Assembly (NCBI RefSeq): GCF_013377755.1
Contig: NZ_JABXWR010000001.1
Span: forward strand, 1,251,104 to 1,315,103
Reading direction: 5' to 3'
Length of the DNA stretch: 64,000 bases
Source of the DNA: Methanofollis tationis
GTDB taxonomy: Archaea > Halobacteriota > Methanomicrobia > Methanomicrobiales > Methanofollaceae
Below the pieces are notes generated by a model that was not told the origin of the DNA, ran no database searches, and saw only the letters and a list, made by a program, of their open reading frames with translations. This document shows, one piece after another, positions 18,652-27,403 of the stretch; the first letter of the stretch is position 1, and every line of letters starts with the position of its first letter. A program made the position numbers and the translations under genes.

Positions 18652-21600
18652 TCACCGCCCCTTCCTGCAGATCTCGTTGAGGGCGTCGACGAGGTCCTGG
18701 ATCCGGTAGGGTTTCGGGAGCGCCGCTGCAAACCCGTAGTCGGCATAGGAGGCCATCACCGGGTCCTGCGAGTAGCCGCTCGAAACGATCGCTCGCACCG
18801 CCGGATCGATCTCCTTGAGCCGCTCCATCGTCTCCTTCCCGCCCATGCCGCCGGGGATGGTCATGTCCAGCACCACGGCGTCATAGGGCTCTCCTCCTTC
18901 CATCGCCTTTCTATAGCGTTCGAGGGCGGCGGCCCCGTCCTCCGCGGTGTCCACAGAGAACCCTTTTCTGGTGAGCATCGCCTTCATCACCGCCCTGATC
19001 GCCTCCTCGTCGTCCATGATCAGGACGCGGCCGGGGCACGGCGTCTCTTCGGATTCTGCCTCTCCATGCTCCTCGGGGGCGGGTTTTTCCTCGGCCGCCG
19101 GGAGGTAGACCGAGAAGGTCGTCCCGGCACCCACCCCGGAGCGCACATCGATCCAGCCGTCGTGCTTTTTGATGATGGAGAAGCAGCTGGGAAGGCCGAG
19201 CCCGCGCCCGCCGGCTTTTGTGGTGAAATACGGGTCGAAGATCTTCGGGAGAACCTCGGGCGGGATGCCGGTCCCGGTGTCGGCAACCTCGACCCTGACA
19301 TATTTCCCGGGCTTGAGCACGGGCGTCTCCTCGCCGAGATCGACGTTTCTCGCAGAGATGGTGACGATGCCGCCTCCCTCCATCGCCTGTGCGGCGTTCA
19401 GGACGAGGTTTCCGATCACCTGCGCGATCTGGCTGAGGTCCACGTTCACCGGCAGGAGGTCCTCGGGGATATCGAAGGACGGTCTCGACCGTGACCCTCG
19501 CAGGGTGAAGGTGGCCGTCTCCCTGATCATCTCCCCGAGGTGGCGGGCGCGCCTGACCGGCGCTCCGCCCCGTGCGAAGGTGAGGAGCTGCGCCGTCAGG
19601 TCCCGTGCCCTGAAGAGTGCCGCCTCTGCGTCTTTGAGATACTTCAGCCTGATATCGCCCTCCTCCATCCCCTCGGCGGCGAACTGGATGTTGCCCAGGA
19701 TCCCCATCAGGAAGTTGTTGAAGTCGTGGGCGATCCCGCCTGCAAGAAGGCCGAGGGACTCGAGTTTCTGTGCCTGGATCTGCTCCTCCTCCGCCTTTCT
19801 GGCTGCGGTCACGTCCCTGAACACGATGACGACGCCGGTGATCCGGCTCTCTGCATCACGGATCGGGGCGGCCGAGTCGGCGACGACCCGCTCGGCCCCG
19901 TCCTTCATGACGAGGACGGTCTCCCGCGGGAGCTCGATGATGGCGTTCTCCCTCATCACCTGCGCCACCAGGTCGTCACGGGGCTGCCGGCTGAGTTCGT
20001 CGACGATCCTGAGGACCGAGGCGAGGTGTTTTCCCCGCGCCTCCTCGATCGCCCACCCGGTGATCTCCTCTGCGGCCCGGTTCATCATCTCGATCCGCCC
20101 GTCTGTGCCGGTGACGATCACGCCGTCCCCGATCGATCGCAGGGTCACTGCAAGCCGCTCTTTCCCGTCTGCAAGCCTGGACTCGGCGGCCTTCCGGTCC
20201 CTGACCTCGTCGCTGAGGCTTTTCACCGCCCGGTCGAGTTCGGCGGTGCGTTTTGCGACCTGCTCTTCGAGGGTTTTGCGGGAGACCTCCCGCTCGATCT
20301 CCACCCGTTTGCGCCCGGTGAAGTCCACATGGGTGCCGACCATCCTGAGAGGGGTGTCGCCCTCCCACGCCGCGACCCGTCCCCGGCCCAGGATCCACTT
20401 CCATTTGCCTTCACGGGTGAGCATGCGGAATTCGACCTGAAAATCGGCGTCTTTCCTGGAGACGGCGGCTTTGATCTCGCCCCTGACCCGCTCCCTGTCG
20501 TCGGGATGGAGCAGCGCCTCCCATGAGGCATAGGACGCCGGGAATGCGCCGGGCTCGTAGCCGAGCATCCGGTAATACGAGGGGCTGAAATAGGCCCGGT
20601 TGTCGGTGAGGTCCCACTCCCACACCCCGTCGTTGGTGGCGGCAAGTGCGGCGGAAAGCCGCTCTTCGCTGGTCTTCAGCTTCGTTTGTACACCCTTGAG
20701 CCGCCTGTTCATCAGGACGAGGCCGGCGAGAAGGGCGGTGAGCAGGGTTGCAGCGACGACCGAGAGGTACACCGTCTGGATCGGGACCTCGATGCTCGTT
20801 TCCGGCCTGTTTATCACGACGCTCCCCTCGGGCAGGGCCGAGATGGGGATGCCGTGCTCTTCGAGCTGACGGTAATCGAAGATCGCCGCCTGCGGCCGCG
20901 CCACCACGGGGGCGATCGCCGCCGTCGGGGTGCCGTTGAGGATCTCGGCTGCAATCTCGCCGGCCGCCGCGCCCTGCTCGAACCCCCGCGTCATGTAGCC
21001 GCCGACGATCCCTTTGCCGAGATAAAAGTCCCAGATGCCGTAGACCGGGGCGTCGGTCATGCGGGTGATCTGCTCCACCATCTCGTCGTAGGTGAAGATC
21101 CGCCCTTCGGCGTCCTGGTTGTAGGTGAGGAGCAGGACGACGCTTCTGGTGGGGAGGCGCTCCAGGGCGAGGTAGAGGTCTTCGGCGGCGAGGCCGCTGA
21201 GGGTGATCACCTCGAGGCGCTGGCGTTCCCGGTATGCGGGCAGGACCGTCTGGAGTATGAGGTCGTTTTCCTTTCCGGCAGTCGAGATGTTGTCGTTGAT
21301 GACGACGAGGTGCCCGGTCTCGGGGTGGAGGGCGAGGGCGAGATCGATCGTCCGCGCTATCTCGTAGTCCTCCATCACCCCGGTGGCGTCGGGAAGTTCA
21401 GGGGCCTGCCGGTCCTCCCGCCAGTTCAGGCCGACGACCACGACCGGCGTGTCCGGGAAGAGGTCGTCCCGGTATTTTTTTAAGAAGAGGTAGGCGTCCT
21501 CCTCCTCGGCGATGATCACGTCGGGCGTGTCGGTCCGGTATTTGGTCTGGTAGATCCTGAAGAGGTGCTCGAAGTACTCGTCTCCGCTCGCCCGCTTCGT

Positions 21601-21738
21601 ATCCATGTACTCGATGCGGAGATCGGTGTCGGCGTCCGGCGGGATGACGGAGATGACGCCGTCCACCACGTCGTCGGTCCACGCAAAACCCTGGTTATAG
21701 GAGAGAAGGAGCAGGACGGTCCTGGTGTCGTCGGGCAC
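18652..21738 (-). CDS. Hybrid sensor kinase with extracytoplasmic ABC-type binding domain
   Basis: Starting at GTG 21738 the protein has 1028 residues: a periplasmic-binding-like domain (about 1-320, TVLLLLSYNQGFAWTDD... GIWDFYLGKGIVGGYM), one membrane helix (about 325-345), PAS (about 365-480), coiled coil, PAS (about 530-650), HisKA with His 671 (GGIAHDFNNFLMG), HATPase (NLVLNAAQAM, DTGTGIP, GGRGLGLPS) and a receiver domain with Asp near 957 (VVLDMTIPGG). The true start is probably further upstream: the frame stays open and encodes a signal peptide (KKGFVAALLLLSLVLSASAA) behind GGAGG, but the expected start codon at 21813 is ATC. A homologous sensor domain occurs in the gene at 31.1 kb. Confidence 0.88.
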   Translation of the reverse strand: MPDDTRTVLLLLSYNQGFAWTDDVVDGVISVIPPDADTDLRIEYMDTKRASGDEYFEHLFRIYQTKYRTDTPDVIIAEEEDAYLFLKKYRDDLFPDTPVVVVGLNWREDRQAPELPDATGVMEDYEIARTIDLALALHPETGHLVVINDNISTAGKENDLILQTVLPAYRERQRLEVITLSGLAAEDLYLALERLPTRSVVLLLTYNQDAEGRIFTYDEMVEQITRMTDAPVYGIWDFYLGKGIVGGYMTRGFEQGAAAGEIAAEILNGTPTAAIAPVVARPQAAIFDYRQLEEHGIPISALPEGSVVINRPETSIEVPIQTVYLSVVAATLLTALLAGLVLMNRRLKGVQTKLKTSEERLSAALAATNDGVWEWDLTDNRAYFSPSYYRMLGYEPGAFPASYASWEALLHPDDRERVRGEIKAAVSRKDADFQVEFRMLTREGKWKWILGRGRVAAWEGDTPLRMVGTHVDFTGRKRVEIEREVSRKTLEEQVAKRTAELDRAVKSLSDEVRDRKAAESRLADGKERLAVTLRSIGDGVIVTGTDGRIEMMNRAAEEITGWAIEEARGKHLASVLRIVDELSRQPRDDLVAQVMRENAIIELPRETVLVMKDGAERVVADSAAPIRDAESRITGVVIVFRDVTAARKAEEEQIQAQKLESLGLLAGGIAHDFNNFLMGILGNIQFAAEGMEEGDIRLKYLKDAEAALFRARDLTAQLLTFARGGAPVRRARHLGEMIRETATFTLRGSRSRPSFDIPEDLLPVNVDLSQIAQVIGNLVLNAAQAMEGGGIVTISARNVDLGEETPVLKPGKYVRVEVADTGTGIPPEVLPKIFDPYFTTKAGGRGLGLPSCFSIIKKHDGWIDVRSGVGAGTTFSVYLPAAEEKPAPEEHGEAESEETPCPGRVLIMDDEEAIRAVMKAMLTRKGFSVDTAEDGAAALERYRKAMEGGEPYDAVVLDMTIPGGMGGKETMERLKEIDPAVRAIVSSGYSQDPVMASYADYGFAAALPKPYRIQDLVDALNEICRKGR

Positions 21739-21920
21739 CGCAGCGGAGGCCGAAAGGACAAGAGAGAGCAGCAGGAGGGCGGCAACGAACCCCTTCTTCC
21801 CGGAACCTTCGATAGTAACTCCTCCACGCGGCTGGAATGGTCGTGTTCAGGTTTCTCTTTGATCCATGTATCTGTTCTCATTCGATTGGCGCAGGTCTTC
21901 CCGTGCGATGGCCTGAACCT

Positions 21921-22220
21921 TCAGAGGAGTTCGAGGGCCTCTCTCCCGGTCATGCCCGGTGCGATACCCCTCTTTGCCGCCGGTTCGTTTGCCACGGCGA
22001 TAATGCCGGCGAGGAGGTCGTCGAGGTCGCGGATCGATGACCCCTCTGCCGGTCGCACCCGTGCCGCCGGGTAGCCGAACCGCTCCAGCGCCGCCACATC
22101 GAAGGCGCCGCAGCCGACGAGCCCGCGATCGGTCTTTGCAAATACGAGGTTTGCCGGGCCGAGGGGGACGACAAAGCCTTCAGCCTCTTTCTCTGTGAGG
22201 GGGATCCTGATGCCTTCCAT
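21921..22220 (-). CDS. DUF1805-family protein
   Basis: A 99-residue soluble protein, starting at ATG 22220. It has the DUF1805 sequence pattern: GFVVPLGPANLVFAKTDRG, CGAFDVAALERFGYPAARV, DDLLAGIIAVANEPA and GMTGREALELL. Function is unknown, but the family is widespread in methanogens. The start is set by a TATA box (catatatcaa on the + strand, 22241-22250) 25 bases upstream, giving a leaderless transcript. The frame also stays open to 22391, but that extension is a fragment copied from hppA, not part of the family. Length matches the family (about 95-100). Confidence 0.85.
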   Translation of the reverse strand: MEGIRIPLTEKEAEGFVVPLGPANLVFAKTDRGLVGCGAFDVAALERFGYPAARVRPAEGSSIRDLDDLLAGIIAVANEPAAKRGIAPGMTGREALELL

Positions 22221-22261
22221 ACCTTCGGGTGAGTCTCCGGCATATATCAATGGATTTGTCC

Positions 22262-22393
22262 TTGCGTCATTCACAGGGGGTGCTGCAGTAAAAATACCGT
22301 CAGGCAGGATGGCAGCGATCAAGAGAGCGATAACTACGACGGACAGGGCAATGGCACAGTAATGCATCTCCGGGCGGGCGGTTCGATCCATGC
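22262..22393 (-). pseudogene. Fragment of a membrane pyrophosphatase gene (hppA remnant)
   Basis: The minus-strand frame starting at ATG 22391 reads YCAIALSVVVIALLIAAIL followed by PDGIFTAA. It aligns with YRAIALFVVVLAIVIAAIL and PNGVLTAA of the hppA gene at 7.1-9.1 kb (residues about 53-80). The sequence just before the ATG is also alike: a purine-rich leader then gcATGGAT versus acATGGAT. The remnant thus looks like the start of an hppA gene with about 45 codons removed and everything after helix 2 lost. The divergence suggests an old event. Confidence 0.72.
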
Positions 22394-22505
22394 TTTCTTC
22401 TCTCCTTCGGGATTTTTCTCTGCTCCACCTATTTTCTGACCTTAAAATAAAAAAGGTGCTTTTTTTGGGTTAGGTCAGCATTTTGATGTAGATTGGGGTG
22501 CCTTT

Positions 22506-23057
22506 TTAGTCGTGAGGCTGGAGGAGGTTGATGATCTTCCGTGCGGCCTCGTCTGACTTTCTGACCGCCCGGGCGTCGGTCATGATCTCGCCGGGGAGAT
22601 AGGCCTTGCCGCAGACATGCCCGAGATAGGAGAACTGGTGGGTGTTCAGGAAACCTTCGATCGTCTCAAGCGAGCGCTCGCAGCCCCGGTCGGCGCAGAC
22701 CGTCACGGCGACGGCGTTTCTGCCGGCCAGCTTCCGGTCGTGGTAGAAGGAATACGTCCGGTCGATGAGGTTCTTCATCTGGCCGTTGATGTCGTAGTAG
22801 TAGGTCGGCGAACCCAGGACCACCACCTCGGCCTCGAGCATCTTTTCAGCGATGGCGCTCCAGTCGTCTCCCTCGATCACGCACCATTTCGTCTCCTTGC
22901 ACTTTTCGCAGCCGGTGCACGGTTTTATCTCCCGGTCTGCAAGGGAGACGAACTCGGTCTCGATCCCGGCCGTCTGCACCTTTGCGAGGATATATCTCAC
23001 GATCTGGGCGGTGTTGCCGTCCTTTCTCATGCTCCCAGAAATGCCGAGCACTTTCAT
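22506..23057 (-). CDS. Iron-sulfur flavoprotein (NADPH-FMN reductase-like fold)
   Basis: A 183-residue flavodoxin-fold protein. The FMN phosphate loop is GISGSMRKDGNT (residues 5-16). The compact cysteine motif C47-x2-C50-x2-C53-x5-C59 (CTGCEKCKETKWC) is the [4Fe-4S] site of the methanogen iron-sulfur flavoprotein family, and GSPTYYYDINGQMKN follows (about 83-97). Such proteins pass electrons from ferredoxin-like donors to oxygen, peroxide or quinone-type acceptors; the acceptor here is unknown. It is the last gene of a three-gene operon (MBL, DUF123, flavoprotein), overlapping the previous stop by 4 bases. Confidence 0.9.
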   Translation of the reverse strand: MKVLGISGSMRKDGNTAQIVRYILAKVQTAGIETEFVSLADREIKPCTGCEKCKETKWCVIEGDDWSAIAEKMLEAEVVVLGSPTYYYDINGQMKNLIDRTYSFYHDRKLAGRNAVAVTVCADRGCERSLETIEGFLNTHQFSYLGHVCGKAYLPGEIMTDARAVRKSDEAARKIINLLQPHD

Positions 23058-23509
23058 ATCAGGAGATCACTCTCCCCCTTATTGGTCTTTCTGGTTACGG
23101 CAGAGATGCCAATCGCGGTGAAGGCCCGTGTTATCTCATCAAATGGGTCGTCAGAACGGTAAAAGAGGTGCGAATCGCAGGCGCAGTCGGTGCACCCGAA
23201 GCCCGGCACGCCCTCCCGGCCGATCGCACCGGCGAGGCGGCACTCGAGCCTCTCTTCGGTGCCGCCGCAGACCGCCCCTTCGAGGCTGAATGCGGGCGAG
23301 AGGAGGAGGCGGTCGATGTGCCAGCGCGGAGCCCGGTCTTTTGCGGCGGCGAGCCTGAAATGTCTGCCGACGCGGGCGGGAAGTCCGCCCGGGCCGAGGG
23401 CCGAACCGACGTAGATGTGCCAGCCCTCTCTGAAATGGGCCGGTCCGAGCCTTCCCACCTCAAGGCCGCATGCCCCGTTTCTGAGGACGAGGCAGTAGAT
23501 CCCTTTCAC
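23054..23509 (-). CDS. DUF123/GIY-YIG-like domain protein
   Basis: A 151-residue protein starting at GTG 23509 (VKGIYCLVLRNG). The GIY...HIYVGSALGPGGLPARVGRH pattern (about 3-55) is the GIY-YIG-like core of the DUF123 family, and a Cys/His-containing tail (GCTDCACDSHLFY, about 115-127) follows. In other archaea this domain is sometimes fused to endonuclease III. Here it stands alone between an MBL hydrolase and a flavoprotein and overlaps both by 4 bases (GTGA and ATGA). Nuclease activity is not established for the family. Confidence 0.85.
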   Translation of the reverse strand: MKGIYCLVLRNGACGLEVGRLGPAHFREGWHIYVGSALGPGGLPARVGRHFRLAAAKDRAPRWHIDRLLLSPAFSLEGAVCGGTEERLECRLAGAIGREGVPGFGCTDCACDSHLFYRSDDPFDEITRAFTAIGISAVTRKTNKGESDLLI

Positions 23510-24105
23510 CGCATCTCCCGCACGGCGATGGCCGCCGCCCTGATGTGGCGGATCCCGCCGGTCCTGACCGGCTCGCCGTGGCCGGGGTAGAGCGCCTCGA
23601 CGTCCAGGGCGGCGAGACGGTCGATCGAACCGGTGAGCGCATCGAGATCGCCGCCCGGGAAATCGAACCGTCCGAAGGATCCGCCCGGAAAGACGATGTC
23701 CCCGCAGAAGAGCGCCCGCTCCTCGGGGCTGTACAGGGAGATGCCGCCCGGCGTGTGGCCGGGGGTGTGGATCACCTCCAGGCCGCCGATCCGCTCCCCG
23801 CCTTCGAGGATACGGTCCGGGACGGTCATCGGGGGGCGGGCGCCGAACATCGGGGCGAGGCTGGCCCTTTCCCCGGAGAGCCCGGCGGCGTCGAAGGCGT
23901 GGACGCAGACCTCGGCCCCGGTGAGCGCTTTGATCTCCTTGAGGTACGCGATGTGATCGTAGTGCGTATGGGTGAGGACGACGCTCTCGATCCGGTCGGC
24001 GTGCCGGGCGAGCGCCAGCGGCGTCACCCCGGCGTCGACGAGCACCCCGCCGAAGATATAACTGTTCGCGAAATATCCTTCTCCAGGCAACCACACGACT
24101 GGCAT
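23506..24105 (-). CDS. MBL-fold metallo-hydrolase
   Basis: A 199-residue metallo-beta-lactamase-fold hydrolase, starting at ATG 24105 (MPVVWLPGEGYFANSYIF). The binuclear metal ligands are in THTHYDHI (about 59-66), HTPGHTPGG (about 122-130), the bridging Asp in FCGDIVFPGG (about 145) and His in PGHGEP (about 182). The glyoxalase II-like size and spacing suggest thioester or similar ester hydrolysis, but the substrate is unknown. The gene is divergent from thiC, with 25 bases between the starts at 24105 and 24131. Confidence 0.87.
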   Translation of the reverse strand: MPVVWLPGEGYFANSYIFGGVLVDAGVTPLALARHADRIESVVLTHTHYDHIAYLKEIKALTGAEVCVHAFDAAGLSGERASLAPMFGARPPMTVPDRILEGGERIGGLEVIHTPGHTPGGISLYSPEERALFCGDIVFPGGSFGRFDFPGGDLDALTGSIDRLAALDVEALYPGHGEPVRTGGIRHIRAAAIAVREMR

Positions 24106-24139
24106 GCAGAATAATAAGGATTCCCGATAGATGTGTGTT

Positions 24140-25411
24140 ATGCAAACCCTGATCAAGGAGTGCCTCAAAGGTGTCCCTCCTGAGGTGGAGGTGGTGGCGA
24201 GGGACGAGGGGCTCTCGCCGCGGCAGGCCGCCCGTGCGATAACGAGGGGGCGGATCACGGTCGCAGCCAACCCCCGCCGTCCGCACCGCCTCTCCGCCAT
24301 CGGCGAGGGCTGCCGGATCAAGGTGAACGTGAACATCGGCACCTCAGGGGAGCGCTGCGATCCCGCCCTCGAGATCAGGAAGGCGCAGGCGGCCCTGGAG
24401 AACGGTGCCGACACCCTGATGGACCTCTCCACCGGGGGCGATCTCCCGGCGATGCGCAAGGCGATCCTGGCCCTCGACGTTCCCGTGGGCACGGTCCCGA
24501 TCTACGAGGCGGTGCGGCGGGCCGGGAATGCGGCCGAAGTCACCTCCGATCTCCTCTTTAACGTGATCAGGGAGCACTGCAGGCAGGGCGTGGACTTCCT
24601 CACCCTCCACTGCGGCGTGAACCAGGCCGCCTTTTCGGCCCTCCGCCTCGACCCGCGGGTGATGGGCGTGGTCTCGCGGGGCGGGGCCTTCCACGTGGCG
24701 ATGATGGCGGCGACCGGCGAGGAGAACCCGCTCTACAGCGAGTACGACTACCTCCTCGAGATCCTCTCTGAGGCCGATGTCGTCGCCTCCCTCGGGGACG
24801 GGATGCGCCCCGGCTGCCTGTACGACGCCGAGCGGCTTGCGAAAGTGACCGAGTACGTCACCCTGGGGGGCCTCGCGAAGCGGGCCCTCGCGGCCGGCGT
24901 CCAGCGCTTCATCGAGGGGCCCGGGCATATGCCCCTCGACCAGGTCGGCTACAACGTGCAGATGCTCAAAGAGGTCTCGGACGGTGCGCCCCTCTACCTG
25001 CTCGGGCCCCTGGTGACCGACGTCGCCCCGGGCTACGACCATGTCGTCGGGGCGATGGGATTTGCGGTCGCCGCCATGCACGGCGCCGATTTCTTCTGCA
25101 TGGTCTCGCCGGCCGAGCACCTCGCCCTCCCCGACATCGACGACATCGTGGAGGGGACGCGGGTGGCAAAGATCACCGCCCATGCCGGCGACATCGTCCG
25201 TTTCGGTGCAGGCGCCCATGCCAGGGCCGACCTGAAGATGGCCGAGGCCAGACGGCGGCTCAACTGGGAGGAGCAGTTTAAGGCGGCGATGTACGGCGAG
25301 CACGCCCGAACGATCCATGAGCGCGACGGCGACCTGGAGACCTGCTCGATGTGCGGCGATCTCTGCGCCGTGAAGATGGTGCGGGACATCCTCGGGGAAC
25401 GGGAAAAATAG
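24140..25411 (+). CDS. thiC: Phosphomethylpyrimidine synthase ThiC
   Basis: Radical SAM enzyme that rearranges aminoimidazole ribotide to HMP phosphate for thiamine. Start ATG 24140 gives 423 residues; 24131 (MCVMQT) is an alternative. Visible hallmarks are NVNIGTSG (about 62-69), MDLSTGGD (about 94), the catalytic LHCGVNQ (about 149), GDGMRPGC (about 217), EGPGHMPLDQ (about 260) and the C-terminal cluster motif C-x2-C-x4-C in CSMCGDLC (about 406-413). The length is the archaeal form without the bacterial N-terminal extension. A T-rich run (25453-25459) follows the stop. No thiamine riboswitch is seen in the short gap upstream. Confidence 0.96.
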   Translation: MQTLIKECLKGVPPEVEVVARDEGLSPRQAARAITRGRITVAANPRRPHRLSAIGEGCRIKVNVNIGTSGERCDPALEIRKAQAALENGADTLMDLSTGGDLPAMRKAILALDVPVGTVPIYEAVRRAGNAAEVTSDLLFNVIREHCRQGVDFLTLHCGVNQAAFSALRLDPRVMGVVSRGGAFHVAMMAATGEENPLYSEYDYLLEILSEADVVASLGDGMRPGCLYDAERLAKVTEYVTLGGLAKRALAAGVQRFIEGPGHMPLDQVGYNVQMLKEVSDGAPLYLLGPLVTDVAPGYDHVVGAMGFAVAAMHGADFFCMVSPAEHLALPDIDDIVEGTRVAKITAHAGDIVRFGAGAHARADLKMAEARRRLNWEEQFKAAMYGEHARTIHERDGDLETCSMCGDLCAVKMVRDILGEREK

Positions 25412-25468
25412 TGCGGCCGCCCGGCCTCGCCGCCGGAGTGCCCGATTCTCTCTTTTTTTCAGGGGGCT

Positions 25469-25978
25469 CTACGAAAGACACCGCAGGTGTTTCTCATAAC
25501 ACACCCGGGAGGAGCAGGCTCCGCCTTCCCTCTCTGCGGGGCCCAGATCCCCGTCTCGCACCGCCCCGAAGAGCAGCAGGTCCTCGAAGCGTCCCCGGTG
25601 GAGGAGATGCTCCCGCAGGCACCCCTCGTACTGCAGCCCGGCCCGCTCCAGCACCCGCGCCGACCCGGCGTTCCGCCTGAGGCAGGAGGCGTGGACGCGG
25701 TGGACTCCCATCTCCTCAAAACCGAACTGCACTGCGGCCCACGCCGCCGCCGTGGCATAGCCCCTGCCCCAGTAGTCCTTCCCGATCCAGTACCCGAGTT
25801 CTGCGCTCCGGTTTTCCGTATCCATCGTTATTCCGACCTCTCCTACGAGAAGGCCGTCGGTTGTCCTCGTAACTTTCCAGGCCGCGCCCCACCCGGCCTT
25901 CCATCCTGCTGCGCTCTCCGCGATCCAGGCCTCTGCCGCTCCCTCGGAATAGGGATGGGGCATGAGGACCGCCGTGTC
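25469..25978 (-). pseudogene. GNAT (RimJ/RimL-type) acetyltransferase, C-terminal part (split by ISH3-family element)
   Basis: The minus frame DTAVLMPHPYSEG...ends at 25469 and has the RimJ/RimL acetyl-CoA pattern: IGKDYWGRGYATAAAWAAVQFGF (about 80-100 of the complete protein) and RRNAGSARVLERAGLQYEG. The N-terminus is missing: the frame runs into the insertion sequence at 25978. Removing 25979-27293 and one copy of the 5-bp repeat gtgtc joins it in frame to 27299-27403, giving a 204-residue acetyltransferase (…GDDAVAD|TAVLMPHPY…). The intact gene followed purE in one operon. Confidence 0.88.
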
Positions 25979-27293
25979 CAGTACTTCGCTAATTTTAGAA
26001 ACCCCAAATCCCCCTCTACCGCCCGAAGCCCGCCCAAAATCGAAAGATCTATATAGATTGCAGGCTTCCCCTCATGCCTTTACCTAAATCGAGGGTGACC
26101 TGCAGAAAGAGCAACATTCTGAAACCTAAAGACTGTTGCGCCCCTGTTGTTTCGGCACTGGATCAGCATCTAACCATTCCCATTCAGGGAAAACTCACTC
26201 AAACGGACTTGATTTCTTCTCTGGTCGGCATGGCTGTAATGAATCAGTCAGTTCACTCAATCACCCACATCCTGGATCGGGTACCGTGCGAAACGTCCGT
26301 TCGCTACCACCTCAAAAAGCTCGATATGGCCGATTTGGAACAGAATAACACCTCGATCCTCACCACCCATATGCACCACGTCCTCAAACCTGGGTACGCC
26401 TATCAGTTTGCGATTGACTTTACCAACGATCCGTACTACGGGTCAACCGATGAGGAGAATGAGGCCTATATCGTGCGAAGTAAGCGTAAAAAGTCAACAA
26501 ATGAGTTTTATTCCTACATCACTCTGTATGTGACCACCAGGAACCGGCAGATGACGCTGGCCGTGTTCCCGGTGCGCCGGGATACCTCGAAGGTCGGATA
26601 CATCGCGCAATGTCTCGATCGGATCACTGAACTCGGTCTTCGCATCGAAGTTCTCTGCCTGGATCGGGAGTTCTACACCCGGAAGGTGCTCGGGTTTCTG
26701 ATGGACGTCCAGGTGCCGTTCATCGTTCCTGTCAGGAAACACGGGAAAAGGATGAAACAAGTCCTCCAGGGAACCCACTCCCGGTATGCTGAATATCGGA
26801 TGCACGGAAAACCGGTGCTGGTCCTGAAGATTGCGATTGCCGTGAAGTATGCAAAAGGAAAACGGGGTAAGCGCGGCGTTGAGAATCTGGGTTACGTCGT
26901 GGGAAACCTCCGGTGGAATCCCCATCGGGTCCATCAGACCTATCGGTCCAGGTTCTCGATTGAATCGTCCTATCGGATGCGCAACCAGGTGAAACCCCGT
27001 ACGAGCACAAAAAACCCGGTCATCCGGTATCTCTACGCCATAATATCGTTCCTCCTCAAGAATATCTGGATCGATATACTCTGGAAGCACTTTTCCCCCG
27101 TGAAACAGGGACCACAAACCATTGAGGTGCGCGGCTTCCGGTTCAGCTCCTTCATGTGCATAATCTGGGAGGCGATCCGCACATCGATGAGGGGTGCCAG
27201 AGCCATTCCTGTGTTAAGGTATCCTGTTTAGGAAAGGGAGCGAGAAACGCCGTTGAATGAAATGAGAGGGAGGAAGGAATTAGAGAAGTACTG
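25979..27293 (+). mobile_element. ISH3-family insertion sequence (1315 bp)
   Basis: Inverted ends are cagtacttcgctaatt (25979-25994) and, on the other strand, cagtacttctctaatt (27278-27293), 15 of 16 matching. A 5-bp direct repeat gtgtc flanks it (25974-25978 and 27294-27298), the duplication length expected of this family. It carries one transposase and splits the GNAT gene in the opposite orientation. Confidence 0.92.
26074..27231 (+). CDS. ISH3-family transposase
   Basis: A 385-residue transposase with an IS4-like DDE core. The first Asp lies in AIDFTNDPYYG (about 115), the second in LCLDREFYTRK (about 198) and the Glu in RFSIESSYRMRNQVKPRTST (about 301). The RFSIE...Y.....RTS block is typical of the ISH3/ISC1225 group found in haloarchaea and methanogens. 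The frame is intact. Base composition is visibly less GC-rich than the flanking genes, as expected of a recent arrival. Confidence 0.88.
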   Translation: MPLPKSRVTCRKSNILKPKDCCAPVVSALDQHLTIPIQGKLTQTDLISSLVGMAVMNQSVHSITHILDRVPCETSVRYHLKKLDMADLEQNNTSILTTHMHHVLKPGYAYQFAIDFTNDPYYGSTDEENEAYIVRSKRKKSTNEFYSYITLYVTTRNRQMTLAVFPVRRDTSKVGYIAQCLDRITELGLRIEVLCLDREFYTRKVLGFLMDVQVPFIVPVRKHGKRMKQVLQGTHSRYAEYRMHGKPVLVLKIAIAVKYAKGKRGKRGVENLGYVVGNLRWNPHRVHQTYRSRFSIESSYRMRNQVKPRTSTKNPVIRYLYAIISFLLKNIWIDILWKHFSPVKQGPQTIEVRGFRFSSFMCIIWEAIRTSMRGARAIPVLRYPV

Positions 27294-27403
27294 GTGTCGG
27301 CGACGGCGTCGTCTCCTGCAAGGAGAGCGATGCGCCCGGCATCTTCCGGGCACAGCGGGGCAAGGAGCACGGGACCGTTCCTGATGGTCGGCTGGGTCTT
27401 CAT
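27294..27403 (-). pseudogene. GNAT acetyltransferase, N-terminal part (split by ISH3-family element)
   Basis: From ATG 27403, overlapping the purE stop (ATGA), the frame reads [20 protein letters not shown] and DAGRIALLAGDDAVAD, then meets the 5-bp gtgtc duplication and the element. This is the normal first strand-helix unit of a RimJ/RimL protein; the remainder is at 25469-25973. Confidence 0.88.

Noticed and set aside
21921-22391. A genuine 156-residue DUF1805 fusion with a membrane anchor
   Set aside because: The extension matches part of hppA, and the TATA box at 22241-22250 lies inside it, 25 bases before the DUF1805 ATG.
24106-24139. Thiamine riboswitch upstream of thiC
   Set aside because: Only 25-34 bases separate thiC from the divergent MBL gene, too short for a TPP aptamer, and no aptamer motif is seen.
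25979-26037. Apparent frameshifted N-terminus of the GNAT gene (LRAVEGDLGFLKLAK...)
   Set aside because: This sequence lies inside the ISH3-family element. The true N-terminus is on the far side of the element at 27294-27403, joined by a 5-bp target duplication and restoring the frame exactly.
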